A DNA stretch of 64,000 nucleotides from CAZJFH01 sp964545205 (GCA_964545205.1 CAZJFH010000016.1:18273-82272), one strand, 5' to 3'; numbered from the stretch's first letter, positions 1 through 8,488 are shown. Numbers and translations: made by a program. The notes: generated by a model not told the origin, from the sequence alone.

Positions 1-163
1 CACATTTGGAGGCGTCGATCAGCATGCCCCAGCGCACCTTTCCCGAGGCGGGCTCGCCGGCATGTCGGGCGTAGAGGGTGACGCCGGGCGCCAGGGTCAC
101 CGCGACCACAGCCGCGGCGCCGGCCAGGAACGAGCGGCGGCTGGAGGGAAAGTCGGTGCTCAT
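1..163 (-). CDS. Periplasmic 4Fe-4S ferredoxin, DsrO-like (5' part only, cut by window edge)
   Basis: Only the first 54 residues lie in the window. They show a twin-arginine signal (SRRSFLAGAA, residues 8-17) and then the sequence RWGMLIDASKC, the usual opening of the first cluster motif in DsrO, NrfC and TtrB-type periplasmic ferredoxins. The ATG at 163 overlaps the stop of the upstream gene (ATGA), so the two are translationally coupled. After a DsrM-DsrJ fusion, a DsrO-type electron-transfer subunit is the natural reading, and a NrfD/DsrP-like membrane protein would be expected next, outside the window. The family is inferred from the N-terminus and the neighbour; the cluster-binding body cannot be seen. 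Confidence 0.7.
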   Translation of the reverse strand, partial: MSTDFPSSRRSFLAGAAAVVAVTLAPGVTLYARHAGEPASGKVRWGMLIDASKC

Positions 164-1359
164 GGCTGGGACCTTTCCTGCGCTAGCGCGGCCCCCGGGA
201 GGGCGGCCTGCTCGGGCTGCGGCCCGGTCGGCTTCGAGTTGTGGCATTCGAAGCAGTCGATGGTCACCGCCGCCCGGGTGTGGCACGCGCTGCAGTAGTG
301 GCGCGGGTCGCGGTGGTCGACCGGCTGGCCGGCCTCGTCCTTGACCACGTGGCAGTTGACGCAGTTCTCGATGGTGTCGTTGGCCTCGCGAACGCCGTCG
401 TCGACGACCACCGCGCGCACATTCATCAGGAAATCGGGGTGGTTGCGGATCATCACCGTCGCCGCGTCGGCCTTGTGGGCTCGCGCCAGCTTCGAGAAAT
501 CGGGCCGCGGCTTGGTCCAGCCCTCCTCGGCGACCTGCAGTCCGCCGGCCGCGGCCGGGACCAGCAGCAGCAAGGCGGCGACGGCGACGGCGGCGCGGAC
601 GGCCATTCTCGGCGCGGCCCGGGGTCGCGGCGCCGGCAGGAACAGGTTGGGCAGGTGCAGCAGCGGCGAGAACGGCACCAGCACCATCAGAACCGCGACC
701 AGCCACAGGTGGATCAGCAGCGGGGCGTCGGCCGGCAGCGGCTTCCAGTCCAGCAGCACGAGGCCAAGGAAGAAGCTCTTGACGGCGACGACGTCGGTGC
801 CCAGCCAGTTGTTCAGGTAGCCGCTGCCGGCGGCCGCCAGCAGCAGGCCCAGCATGAGATGATCGACCGGCCTCGACGCGGCGCGCAACGACGGAACGAC
901 CAGGCGCCGCAGCCAGAAACCGGCCAGGCCGGCCAGAAGCAGCAGGCCGCCGTAGAGTCCCAGCGGCTGCGCGATCTCGACCAGGATCCAGGCCGGGCCG
1001 AGCCAGGCGGGCTCCAGGACGTAGCGGAGATGGCGCAGCACCACCAGCACCAGGCCGAGATGGACGCAGGCGCCGAACAGCCAGGCGAACCGGTCGCTGA
1101 AGAAGGCGGTGCGCAGAAGGATCGTCTCGGTGAAGACGCGCCAGCCGGCCTCCGCCAGCGGGCGGGTCGGGAAGGCCACCTGCGGCCGGCCGCGGAGCGC
1201 CAGAAGGATCCTGACCACGGTGCCGATCGCCAGCACCGCCGCCGCCGCGTAGAACAGCACGGCGAAGGCGATCGAAAGCTGGGTCAGTATCTCGGCCGCG
1301 GGCGGCGCGTCGAGACCGAAGTCGGTCTGCGGCAGCGGTTCTAGATCGAAATTGTCCAA
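160..1359 (-). CDS. DsrM-DsrJ fusion: NarI-like membrane cytochrome b with C-terminal trihaem cytochrome c domain
   Basis: 399 residues. Residues about 25-285 form several membrane helices in the NarI/DsrM style, with histidines suited to haem b. The C-terminal domain carries three c-haem motifs, CVNCH (333), CSACH (356) and CFECH (369). The spacing and wording around them (RHYCSACHTRAAVTIDCFEC) closely resemble DsrJ. In known dsrMKJOP clusters DsrM and DsrJ are separate proteins; here they are one chain, so quinone oxidation or reduction and periplasmic haem transfer are physically joined. No cytoplasmic DsrK is present. The start is a TTG with GAAAGG about 8 bases upstream; an in-frame TGA lies just before it, so no earlier start is possible. 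The family is well supported, the direction of electron flow is not. Confidence 0.8.
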   Translation of the reverse strand: MDNFDLEPLPQTDFGLDAPPAAEILTQLSIAFAVLFYAAAAVLAIGTVVRILLALRGRPQVAFPTRPLAEAGWRVFTETILLRTAFFSDRFAWLFGACVHLGLVLVVLRHLRYVLEPAWLGPAWILVEIAQPLGLYGGLLLLAGLAGFWLRRLVVPSLRAASRPVDHLMLGLLLAAAGSGYLNNWLGTDVVAVKSFFLGLVLLDWKPLPADAPLLIHLWLVAVLMVLVPFSPLLHLPNLFLPAPRPRAAPRMAVRAAVAVAALLLLVPAAAGGLQVAEEGWTKPRPDFSKLARAHKADAATVMIRNHPDFLMNVRAVVVDDGVREANDTIENCVNCHVVKDEAGQPVDHRDPRHYCSACHTRAAVTIDCFECHNSKPTGPQPEQAALPGAALAQERSQP

Positions 1360-1439
1360 GGCACGTGCCTTTCATCGATTCGCCCGGCACCGCGGCGGGG
1401 CCTGAGCCCGCGCGCCGAGCCGCCGGCCGAGACGGCTCC

Positions 1440-1473
1440 GACGGGCCGCGCGCCGCATGGCGCGCGGCCCGTC
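1440..1473 (-). other. Perfect 15-bp stem-loop between operon genes
   Basis: Positions 1440-1454 pair exactly with 1459-1473 around a GCAT loop, directly after the stop of the haem protein gene. There is no T-run, so it looks more like an mRNA-stabilising or processing hairpin, or a weak attenuator, than a classical terminator. Confidence 0.55.
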
Positions 1474-1478
1474 CGGGC

Positions 1479-2435
1479 TCACTTCTTGACGGCGACGAAG
1501 TCGGCCGAACCGCTTCCGACCACCATCGACTGCTCGAGCGAGACGTAGTGGAACCGGCCGGCGGTGTGGCCGGCATGCACGGCGACGCCGATCATGTACT
1601 TGCCGCCGTCGGCGAAGTCGAGGTGCGGGGCCGGAGAGTCCAGCTTGCGCGCCAGCGTCACCTTCCAGGCGCCGTCGGCGAACTGGGCGTCGGCGGTGAC
1701 CAGGGTCGGCGACAGGTCCTCGCGCTTTTCGGCGACGATGCCGTTGACGGGAACCGCCGGGGCGCCGGCATTGAGCTGCGCCTGCCAGTACTCCATCACG
1801 TAGCCGCCCGACTTCAGCGCCTCCAGTTCGGCGTCCGGCTTGAGTTGGTCGCCGCCCTGGCGCCCGATCTTGGTGCGGGTCTTCATCAGGTATTTGGTCA
1901 GCTCGTTCTTGCCGCTGGCCATGCGGTCGAGGTTGTCGTGACAGGCGACCCAGCAGCCGGCGCGGCCCGCCTCGGGCACCCGGGCGTCGGCGAACATCAC
2001 CGTCAGCTTGGCGGCGTTCTTCGGGTCCATGCCGGAGTTGGGCTGCTCGCCGGGGGCGAACTCGACGTGGACATAAAGGTTGTCGGCGTCGCGGGCGAAC
2101 TTCACCGTGGCCGGGATGGCTTCCGGTTTCCCGGAAATCGGAGTCGGCTCGATCTTCTTCCCGCCGACGATATTGGCGCCGAGTTGGCGCTCCTCGCCCT
2201 TGTGGCAGGCGTAGCAGGTCTTGCCCTCGCGGAACTTGGTGGCGCCGGAGTGGTCGGCCACCGTCATCATCCACTCGAACGAGCCCTGGCCGGGGTAGAA
2301 CAGCACAAGCTCCTTGCCGGGGATGCTGGGCCAGTCGATGCCGGCCTGGGCGCCGCCGGCGCCGAGCGTCAGGACGGCGCCGGCGGTGGCGGCGAGGGCG
2401 GCGCGCGATCCGCGCCGGAACGGGGTGCTCATCAT
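1479..2435 (-). CDS. Periplasmic c-type cytochrome with ethylbenzene-dehydrogenase-type haem-binding domain
   Basis: About 318 residues with an N-terminal export signal ending in AGGAQA. An early CYACH motif binds one c-type haem. A second motif, CWVACH, has three residues between the cysteines (CX3CH) rather than two. The remainder reads like the EB_dh / DMSO-reductase-like haem-binding domain found in gamma subunits of DMSO-reductase-family enzymes and in multihaem conduits. I chose the ATG at 2435 because GGAGG stands 5 bases before it; an ATG at 2471 has no such site. Lying between mtrB and the DsrM-DsrJ fusion, it probably shuttles electrons in the periplasm between the inner-membrane module and MtrA. 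Substrate unknown. Confidence 0.7.
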   Translation of the reverse strand: MMSTPFRRGSRAALAATAGAVLTLGAGGAQAGIDWPSIPGKELVLFYPGQGSFEWMMTVADHSGATKFREGKTCYACHKGEERQLGANIVGGKKIEPTPISGKPEAIPATVKFARDADNLYVHVEFAPGEQPNSGMDPKNAAKLTVMFADARVPEAGRAGCWVACHDNLDRMASGKNELTKYLMKTRTKIGRQGGDQLKPDAELEALKSGGYVMEYWQAQLNAGAPAVPVNGIVAEKREDLSPTLVTADAQFADGAWKVTLARKLDSPAPHLDFADGGKYMIGVAVHAGHTAGRFHYVSLEQSMVVGSGSADFVAVKK

Positions 2436-2483
2436 GACGACCTCCAGGATCTTTCTCGTCGATTCACGCAATGCTCATGCCAT

Positions 2484-2512
2484 CCCGGCCGGCGGAGATT
2501 CCGCCGGCCGGG
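2484..2512 (-). other. Perfect 13-bp stem-loop after mtrB
   Basis: Positions 2484-2496 pair with 2500-2512 around a three-base loop, within the 86-base gap between mtrB and the next gene. No T-run follows. It probably sets mRNA stability or the relative amounts of the barrel and the cytochromes. Confidence 0.55.
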
Positions 2513-2521
2513 CGCATCGGC

Positions 2522-4768
2522 TCAGAACTTGAACCGGGTCGAGGCCATGATCAGGTGCGCGTTGTAGTCCGGGCTGTCCTGGCCCATCGTCAGCACGCGG
2601 TCGATGGTATTGACCGCGGGGACCGAGTCGACCTGCCAGTCGTCGGAGCTGAAGCGTTCGAAGGCGTAGCCCAGGCCGAAGGTGATCTGCTCGGTCAGGT
2701 CGTACTCGCCGCGAATGCCGATGCTGTGGATCCGGGTGACGACGTCGGGGAAGTCGCCGGTCGGCTGAAGCGACGTGCCGGCCCGGGTCGAGATCTCGGA
2801 CCTCGACTGGGTGAACACGTAGTCGGCCGACAGGCGCAGGTTCTCCATCACCGACCAGGTCGCGGTGGCGCCCGCGGTGTGGACGCGATCCTCGCTGTCG
2901 ACCCACCAGCGCCGGGTGGGATCGGTCGAGGTCTGGAGCTTGTTCGCCACGCCGCGGGCAGTGAACGACCACCCCGCCTGTTCGGCGGTGCGGTTCTCGT
3001 AGGTGTAGAAGCCGCTCAGCGCGAGGTTCTCGTTGACGTCGTAGGCCGCCTCGACGGTGCCGTTCCAGTTCTCGACCCCGGTGAGGCCGACCACGGTCTC
3101 GTCGTAGTCGTCATGGACGTATCCGACGGTCGCGCCGAAGGTGAGGACCGCCGTCGGCGCGAAGCTCATGCCGAGCGAGGCCTTGTCGCGGATGCGGTCG
3201 GCCTCGAAGGACTTGCGCAGCAGCGGGTGGTTGTAGAACGTCGCCGGCGCCAGGGTGGCGATGTGGGCCTGCGTGAAGGTGTCGTGGAGAACGGCGCTGC
3301 CGTCGTAGGTCGAACCGTCGCGCCAGCTGCGGGCGTATTTCGCGGTGCCGGTGAAGCCGCCGCCGAAGCGGTTGCGCAGCGTCACCTTGCCGGTGTTCTC
3401 GACGTTCTCGGACCGCTCGGAGTGGGTGCGCGAGAAGTCCTTGAACTCGTAGCCCAGGGTCAGCTTGGTCTCCGGACGGATCTGATAGCCGAGATCGGCG
3501 TCGACCAGATGTTCGGTGTAGCTGTAGGGATGGTTGAACCGGCGGCGGCCGCTGGCCGCGGCGACGTTCTGGTTTTCGGCGTCGCCGGCCACGTAGATGA
3601 ACTGGTCGATCGGCGTCTGGTTGTCGCGGTCGGTGTAGCGGTAGCGGGCCCTGACGTCGAGGTCCTTGCGCAGCCGGCTGTAGATGCCGATGTCGCCCAT
3701 CAGCGTGACGATCTTGCCGTCGAGCGAGTTGCGCGGCAGCCCCTGGGCGATCAGCGCCGGGTTGGTGCTGTAGGGCAGGAAGGTCTGGTCCTGCAGGTAC
3801 TGCTGGTAGGCGAGATTGGTGGTCAGCCGCGTCGACTCCGTCAGGTCGTAGCCGCCGGCCAGCCGCACGCTGTGGGCGGTGTTGTCGGGCGGCAGCGCCA
3901 TCTGCGCCGCATTGACCCCGCCGGCCCAGCCGCGCGGGTTGTCGATGAACGGGTTCTGGACCGTCAGGCTGTCGAGGTCGTTGTTGAACAGCGACAGCTC
4001 GTAGCTGACCCCGACCTGCAGCCGGCGGCTGACGTAGTCGATGCCGGCCTCGACGCGGTCGGTCGTGTAGTCCACCGGCTCGGGCACGACGACCGCCAGC
4101 GGGTTGCCGCCGTTGGTGCCCCAGCTGACGCCGATGGGACGCAGGCCGTCCTTGTCCTCGCGCCGCACCGCGACGCGGGCGCTCCACTCGGGTGCGAAGT
4201 GCCAGGTCAGGCCGGTGCCGTAGCGGGTGCGCTCGGTCTTTATGTCGACCTCGCGCAGGCTGGGCGTCAGCAGCGGCCAGTCCTTGGTCGGCGGGTTGGC
4301 GGCGGGCGACACCGCCCAGCCGGCCGGCAGGCCGAGGCGGCCGCTGCCGACGCCCTGGTACGGGGTCAGGCCCTCGAAGTCGTAGAACGGGATCTGCTCG
4401 AATTCGAGCCCGAACCGGTAGAGCCCCTGCGACCCGACTTCCAGGCCGAGGCTGCGGTTCTCGAGGCCGAGGCGGTCGCCCTCGGCCTCGACGTAGAACA
4501 GCTCGTCGCCGTCCCACGGGCCGCGGCGCATGTAGCCGAAGGCGCCGATGGCGAAGGGTTCGCTGTCGACCAGGCCGGTGAAGCGGCCGGCCCGGAACTC
4601 GTCGGCCGTGTTGTAGCCGATTCCGGCCTCGATGAAGTTGTTGTAGATGACTTCCGGCGTCGCCACCGGCTCGTCGGAGATGTCGAAGCCCCCGTCCTGG
4701 GCGGCCGCGGTCAGCGGCAGCAGGGCGGTCGTCGAGAGGGCGACGATGCGAAGTGCTTGCTTTTTCAT
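2522..4768 (-). CDS. mtrB: MtrB/PioB-family outer-membrane beta-barrel protein
   Basis: 748 residues with a clear signal peptide (MKKQALRIVALSTTALLPLTAAAQ). The body consists of alternating amphipathic strands rich in Tyr, Arg and Asp, and the chain ends in a phenylalanine (STRFKF), the outer-membrane insertion signal. Length and strand pattern match the MtrB/PioB porins that sheathe a decahaem cytochrome and let electrons cross the outer membrane. The N-terminal CxxC found in Shewanella MtrB is not present, as in some phototrophic PioB proteins. It follows the decahaem cytochrome gene by 13 bases, the usual mtrAB/pioAB arrangement. No outer-surface MtrC-like cytochrome is seen in the window. 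Confidence 0.88.
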   Translation of the reverse strand: MKKQALRIVALSTTALLPLTAAAQDGGFDISDEPVATPEVIYNNFIEAGIGYNTADEFRAGRFTGLVDSEPFAIGAFGYMRRGPWDGDELFYVEAEGDRLGLENRSLGLEVGSQGLYRFGLEFEQIPFYDFEGLTPYQGVGSGRLGLPAGWAVSPAANPPTKDWPLLTPSLREVDIKTERTRYGTGLTWHFAPEWSARVAVRREDKDGLRPIGVSWGTNGGNPLAVVVPEPVDYTTDRVEAGIDYVSRRLQVGVSYELSLFNNDLDSLTVQNPFIDNPRGWAGGVNAAQMALPPDNTAHSVRLAGGYDLTESTRLTTNLAYQQYLQDQTFLPYSTNPALIAQGLPRNSLDGKIVTLMGDIGIYSRLRKDLDVRARYRYTDRDNQTPIDQFIYVAGDAENQNVAAASGRRRFNHPYSYTEHLVDADLGYQIRPETKLTLGYEFKDFSRTHSERSENVENTGKVTLRNRFGGGFTGTAKYARSWRDGSTYDGSAVLHDTFTQAHIATLAPATFYNHPLLRKSFEADRIRDKASLGMSFAPTAVLTFGATVGYVHDDYDETVVGLTGVENWNGTVEAAYDVNENLALSGFYTYENRTAEQAGWSFTARGVANKLQTSTDPTRRWWVDSEDRVHTAGATATWSVMENLRLSADYVFTQSRSEISTRAGTSLQPTGDFPDVVTRIHSIGIRGEYDLTEQITFGLGYAFERFSSDDWQVDSVPAVNTIDRVLTMGQDSPDYNAHLIMASTRFKF

Positions 4769-4781
4769 GATCGCCTCCTCC

Positions 4782-5792
4782 TCAGCGCATCGCGCGGACG
4801 CCGGACGGGTGATTCGACCCGTGGACCTGCGTGTGACAGTTCAGGCAAGCGCGGCCCAGGAGCTGCTGCTGCGCCGCCGGGGTGGCGAGGCGGGTGCCGT
4901 CGTAGAGCGTGCTCGGGTGGAACGGCTCCATGTGGCATTCCTGGCACAGGAACGGCGCCCTGGCCTTGAGCAGTCGCGGCTGCGTGCTGCCGTGCGGCGA
5001 GTGGCAGATCGAGCAGTCCTCGCGCGCCGGCGCATGCTCCCACAGGAACGGCCCGCGCTTCTCGGCGTGGCACTCGTAGCAGGTGTCGTTGACGGTCACG
5101 CCGGCCAGCATCTTCGGCGTCGGCGATCCGTGCGCGGAATGGCAGTCGCTGCAGGCGACCAAGCCTTCCTTGATCGGGTGGCGCGACGGGCGGTGCGACT
5201 CGGCGCGCTGCTCGGCATGGCAGTCGAAGCACACCTCGGCCTGGAGCTTCTTGTCCTGGGCCGGGTCGTTCGGCGTGTGCAGATCGTGGCAGCTGACGCA
5301 GGCGACGTCGGCGAACTGGTGCTGGCTGCCCTTCCAGTTGATGCGCTCGCTGCCCTGGTGGCAGTCGAAACAGACCTTGTTCTGCAGCTCGACCGGCGTG
5401 CGGCCGTTGGGTTCGAAGGAAATCGCCACCGGAGCCCGCGGCTCGCCTTCGGCCGGCTTCACCAGATGCTCGGGGCTCGCGCCATGGCATGTTTCGCAGG
5501 CCTTGTCGGCGAACGGCGTCCGCGGATCCGCGCCCATTCCGTGCGGCGTGCGCAGGATGTGGGTGGCGGGTGCCTTGTCGTGGCACTTCACGCAGGTCTC
5601 GGCCCCCTTTTCGGCGTAGGCGGCCGGGCTGGCCGGGGTCACGGCGGCGGCGAGCTTGGTGGTCTCTTCCTCGGTGTCGGCGGCCATGACCGGCGCGACC
5701 CCGAGCATAAGGACGACGCCGAGCGTCGACAGCAGACGGGTAGCCGTCCGCCGCGTCGCCCCGGCGATGGGCGACTCGTGATCTGGTATCAT
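4782..5792 (-). CDS. mtrA: MtrA/PioA/DmsE-family decahaem c-type cytochrome
   Basis: About 336 residues. After the signal peptide (ending near APVMA) there are exactly ten CXXCH motifs: CVKCH, CETCH, CFDCH, CVSCH, CFDCH, CSDCH, CYECH, CSICH, CQECH and CLNCH. This is the MtrA/DmsE size and haem count. The protein forms a wire inside the MtrB barrel. The ATG at 5792 is preferred because a G-rich ribosome site (GGGGGGAG) stands 6 bases before it; an ATG at 5810 has none. It is the first gene of the minus-strand operon. In known systems such conduits serve Fe(II) oxidation, Fe(III) reduction or extracellular DMSO reduction; nothing here decides which. Confidence 0.92.
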   Translation of the reverse strand: MIPDHESPIAGATRRTATRLLSTLGVVLMLGVAPVMAADTEEETTKLAAAVTPASPAAYAEKGAETCVKCHDKAPATHILRTPHGMGADPRTPFADKACETCHGASPEHLVKPAEGEPRAPVAISFEPNGRTPVELQNKVCFDCHQGSERINWKGSQHQFADVACVSCHDLHTPNDPAQDKKLQAEVCFDCHAEQRAESHRPSRHPIKEGLVACSDCHSAHGSPTPKMLAGVTVNDTCYECHAEKRGPFLWEHAPAREDCSICHSPHGSTQPRLLKARAPFLCQECHMEPFHPSTLYDGTRLATPAAQQQLLGRACLNCHTQVHGSNHPSGVRAMR

Positions 5793-6180
5793 TTGTACTC
5801 CCCCCGGCACCGCCCGCCGGCTGGTCTACGGCGGGCAATGCTCTAGACAACGTTCGGTAAGTGTTTCGAAACAATTATTGCGAGGATCGAAACGAATGAT
5901 ACGGAGATCACATAAACACAAACAGGGTGTATTTTCCGTGTTGCGTAAAATCCTCATATCTTCGGCTGGGAACTGATGGAAAGGACGCAAGTCCTATCCT
6001 TCAAAAGTATGGCCGTCGAGGTGTCGTGGCCCGCGCGCCGTTGCGACGGGGCGCAGCGGTCGCGGCCCCCGGCTTCGTCGGAAGCCGTCGAAGGCGGCGA
6101 CCGAACGTTCGGCGCGACACGCCGGCGCAACCTCGATGGATATCGAATCGGCAGGGGATTTCGGCGGCGGCGGTCGTTCT
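5793..6180. promoter_or_regulatory. Intergenic region upstream of mtrA; candidate promoter and operator, otherwise no gene seen
   Basis: About 390 bases without a convincing gene. The stretch 5850-5960 is much richer in A and T than its surroundings, as expected for the mtrA promoter. It holds a perfect palindrome, GTTTCGAAAC (5863-5872), and a related ATCGAAAC about 20 bases away, a possible regulator site. I found no sigma-54 (-24/-12) or FNR-type sequence here. The stretch 6000-6180 is the untranslated remainder after the truncated hydrolase. Confidence 0.45.
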
Positions 6181-6468
6181 TTACGAGGCGCCATGGTCGG
6201 GAGTGGCGTTGACGGCGCCGCCCAGCGACATGTCGGTGCCGCGGAACACCACGTAGACGGTGCCGCCGACATCGACCACCCGCCCGACGAAGCCGGTGCT
6301 GTCGTTATAGAAGTAGTCGTCCGACTGCTTAAGTCCGGCGGGGGCGAGGTCGGTCTCGGCGACCGCACCGATTTCGCCATCCGTCAGCGCCTGGTCCTGC
6401 GACGCCCGGCGGTAGACCTGTTCGGCCAGGGCGGCGGCGATTTCCGCGCGCGAGGTCAAAGCCATCAC
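6181..6468 (-). CDS. Truncated N-terminal fragment of a lipase-like / Mbeg1-type hydrolase
   Basis: 95 residues. The segment TVYVVFRGTDMS is the strand-turn element found early in class-3 lipase-like and Mbeg1-type alpha/beta hydrolases, but the protein stops about ten residues later, before any nucleophile-elbow GxSxG or catalytic His. No frame after the stop resumes the family. The start overlaps the stop of the 414-residue gene upstream (ATGA), so the two are an operon. It is either a remnant or a shortened protein with a new role. Confidence 0.5.
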   Translation of the reverse strand: MMALTSRAEIAAALAEQVYRRASQDQALTDGEIGAVAETDLAPAGLKQSDDYFYNDSTGFVGRVVDVGGTVYVVFRGTDMSLGGAVNATPDHGAS

Positions 6469-7709
6469 ACATCCCCCCTGACGTTCTCAAGGCTTATCCA
6501 GGTGTGGGTCCAAACGAACTGGTCCTCTTCATAGAAGTAAAGCGGCCCAGTCCCTCCAGACGGGATAAAATCTTCGGCTAAAACTGCAACAGAGTCGTCG
6601 ACCCTGTTTACCTGCGGCATCTTTGTATAAGACGGTTGCCCATCACCTCCTACGAACCGGACCAGATGCGCCCAGCAATATCCGAACCCGCGCATCGCGC
6701 CGTCGCGGAAGTCGACCGACGCGCCGTGATGGGGGCCGTTGATCACCAGGTCGCGCGCCCGGGCGAACGGGTCCTCGGGCCAGGGCGGCGAAATCCACGG
6801 ACCGGCATCGGGGTAGAAGGACGGCGGGTAATAACGGGTGATGCCCGAGTTGATCACCCGGCCACCATCGCCCGGCACCATGCCGCTGTCGGCGCGCCCC
6901 CCGTCCAAGCCGAACACCAGCAGGCCCCGGGCGCGCACCGGCGCGCCTTCGCGGTCGGTCTGCAGGTCTCCGCTGGACGCGATCTGGGTGCCGGGGCTCG
7001 GCACCCACAGGCGCGGGCGGTGCTCCGGCCAATGGGCGCGGGCGCGCTCCTGGGCCTCGCCGATCAGCCGGAAACGCGCATAGGCGTGGCAGGCGTGGCC
7101 GAACGGCGTCGCCGGAGAAAGCCCCTTCTCTTTCAGCGCCACTTCGCCCTGGGGCGTGAAATAGGCCTCGCGGGTCACCAGGTTGGGCTGCTCGCGCCGG
7201 AAGGTCTCGAACTCGGCCCGGGTCGCCGCTTCGATGGTGGCGCCGCCGAAGGTCAGCAGCGACAGCGGGCCGTCATAGGCGTCCTGCGACAGATAGGCCG
7301 TGCCGAAGGCCAGCGTGTCGGCGTCGTCGTAGACCACCACCAGCGGCAGCAGTTCCGGCGGCACCATGCCGTTGGCGGTGGTCTCGCCGCGGCAGGCGTC
7401 GGGGGCGCGCACCACCAGGCCGCGGCCGTCGCTCATCCGCCGCCCGAACACCACCGGGATCAGCCCGCCCTCGACCGTGCGGCTGCCGTCGCCGTAGCGG
7501 GTGCGCTTGACGTTGCAGGCGACGACGATGTCGAAATCCTGCGGCTCGCCCTTGTAGGTCAGCGCCACCTTGAGCCGGAAATAGACCCCGTCGTCGACAT
7601 GCGTCGAGCGCACGAACGACCACCCGCCGCCGCGGCCGCCCGACACGAAGGCCAGCACCAGCACCGCGACGACGGCGAGCCCGCCCAATTTCAGCCACCG
7701 GCCTCGCAT
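6465..7709 (-). CDS. Hypothetical membrane-anchored protein
   Basis: 414 residues. A single N-terminal hydrophobic segment (residues about 9-25) follows a short basic stretch and is followed by a soluble domain of about 385 residues, so it is probably an extracytoplasmic protein anchored in the membrane. I do not recognise the domain. It is rich in Gly, Pro and aromatic residues and has cysteines near residues 65, 105, 205 and 345. Its only companion is the truncated hydrolase, with which it overlaps by four bases. Its link to the redox operons on either side is unclear. Confidence 0.6.
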   Translation of the reverse strand: MRGRWLKLGGLAVVAVLVLAFVSGGRGGGWSFVRSTHVDDGVYFRLKVALTYKGEPQDFDIVVACNVKRTRYGDGSRTVEGGLIPVVFGRRMSDGRGLVVRAPDACRGETTANGMVPPELLPLVVVYDDADTLAFGTAYLSQDAYDGPLSLLTFGGATIEAATRAEFETFRREQPNLVTREAYFTPQGEVALKEKGLSPATPFGHACHAYARFRLIGEAQERARAHWPEHRPRLWVPSPGTQIASSGDLQTDREGAPVRARGLLVFGLDGGRADSGMVPGDGGRVINSGITRYYPPSFYPDAGPWISPPWPEDPFARARDLVINGPHHGASVDFRDGAMRGFGYCWAHLVRFVGGDGQPSYTKMPQVNRVDDSVAVLAEDFIPSGGTGPLYFYEEDQFVWTHTWISLENVRGDV

Positions 7710-7837
7710 CGGCCGTTCCCCTCTTCTGCGCCGCGGCGCCCGCGCTCTCGCGACGCGTGCGACCGGTACCGCAAGAGGCTACACCGAAAGTTGCTGCCCT
7801 CAAAGGGGACCGGCCGTGGCCCGGTGGCGGCCGCGCC

Positions 7838-8488
7838 TTACGGCGCGATTCCCAGGGCCGCGTACTTGCCGTTGCGGACCTGCCAGACGAGTTCACGTTC
7901 GAGATCGGCGTCCAGGCCCACCGGCGCGGCGGCGCGCAGGGTTTCGGACAGCCCGGCCGAGAGGGTGAGGACCGCCGCCCAGGCGAGAGTGAGGTGGCGC
8001 GCGTCCTCGGCGAAGAGGATCATCGGCCGTCGCGCCGGGTCGTTCACCAGCGCGGCCAGGGCCAGCAGGTCGGCGGCGTCCGGGACCAGCCCGGCGATCG
8101 GCACCGGGTGGTAGCCGATGCCGGCCTCGGCCGATACCCGCCGGTGCTCGGGAAGTTCGCCGGCTTCCGGAGCGAGGTCGACCAGCACCCGGTAGCCCAG
8201 CGCCACCAGGCGCTGCGGATCCGGGACGACATCCCCGTCGAACGCCATCCCGTAGGGGCGCGCCCGGCCGGCGGCGTCGACGGCCAGCGCATAGCCGTCG
8301 CCGCCGGGCAGGCGGGCGGCGGACATGAAGCTCGTTCGCTCCGGCGACGGCGCCGAGGATTCGTAATCGCCTGCGATCATGCCGATGTCGCCGTCGCCCC
8401 AGAAACCGCAGCCCGCAGCCGGGCCGCCCGTCAGGACGATCCCGAGCAGCGCCGCCGGCAGCGCCGCCCGGCTCAGGCCGGGCAGCAT
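7838..8488 (-). CDS. Lipoprotein-like protein with degenerate DUF442/tyrosine-phosphatase-like fold
   Basis: About 216 residues from the ATG at 8488, which lies inside the end of torD, so the two are coupled. A short hydrophobic leader ends in GGPAAGC, a plausible lipobox cysteine. The region after it (LVALGYRVLVDLAPE... then ARRPMILFAEDARHLTLAW) follows the layout of DUF442 / dual-specificity phosphatase-like proteins. At the place where they have HCxxGxxR, this one reads FAEDARH, without the catalytic cysteine. A binding or sensing role beside the molybdoenzyme is more likely than catalysis. The fold assignment is tentative. Confidence 0.5.
   Translation of the reverse strand: MLPGLSRAALPAALLGIVLTGGPAAGCGFWGDGDIGMIAGDYESSAPSPERTSFMSAARLPGGDGYALAVDAAGRARPYGMAFDGDVVPDPQRLVALGYRVLVDLAPEAGELPEHRRVSAEAGIGYHPVPIAGLVPDAADLLALAALVNDPARRPMILFAEDARHLTLAWAAVLTLSAGLSETLRAAAPVGLDADLERELVWQVRNGKYAALGIAP

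Noticed and set aside
5811..5960. A sigma-54 or FNR promoter for mtrA
   Set aside because: I looked on the minus strand for TGGCAC-N5-TTGC and for TTGAY-N4-RTCAA and found no acceptable match.
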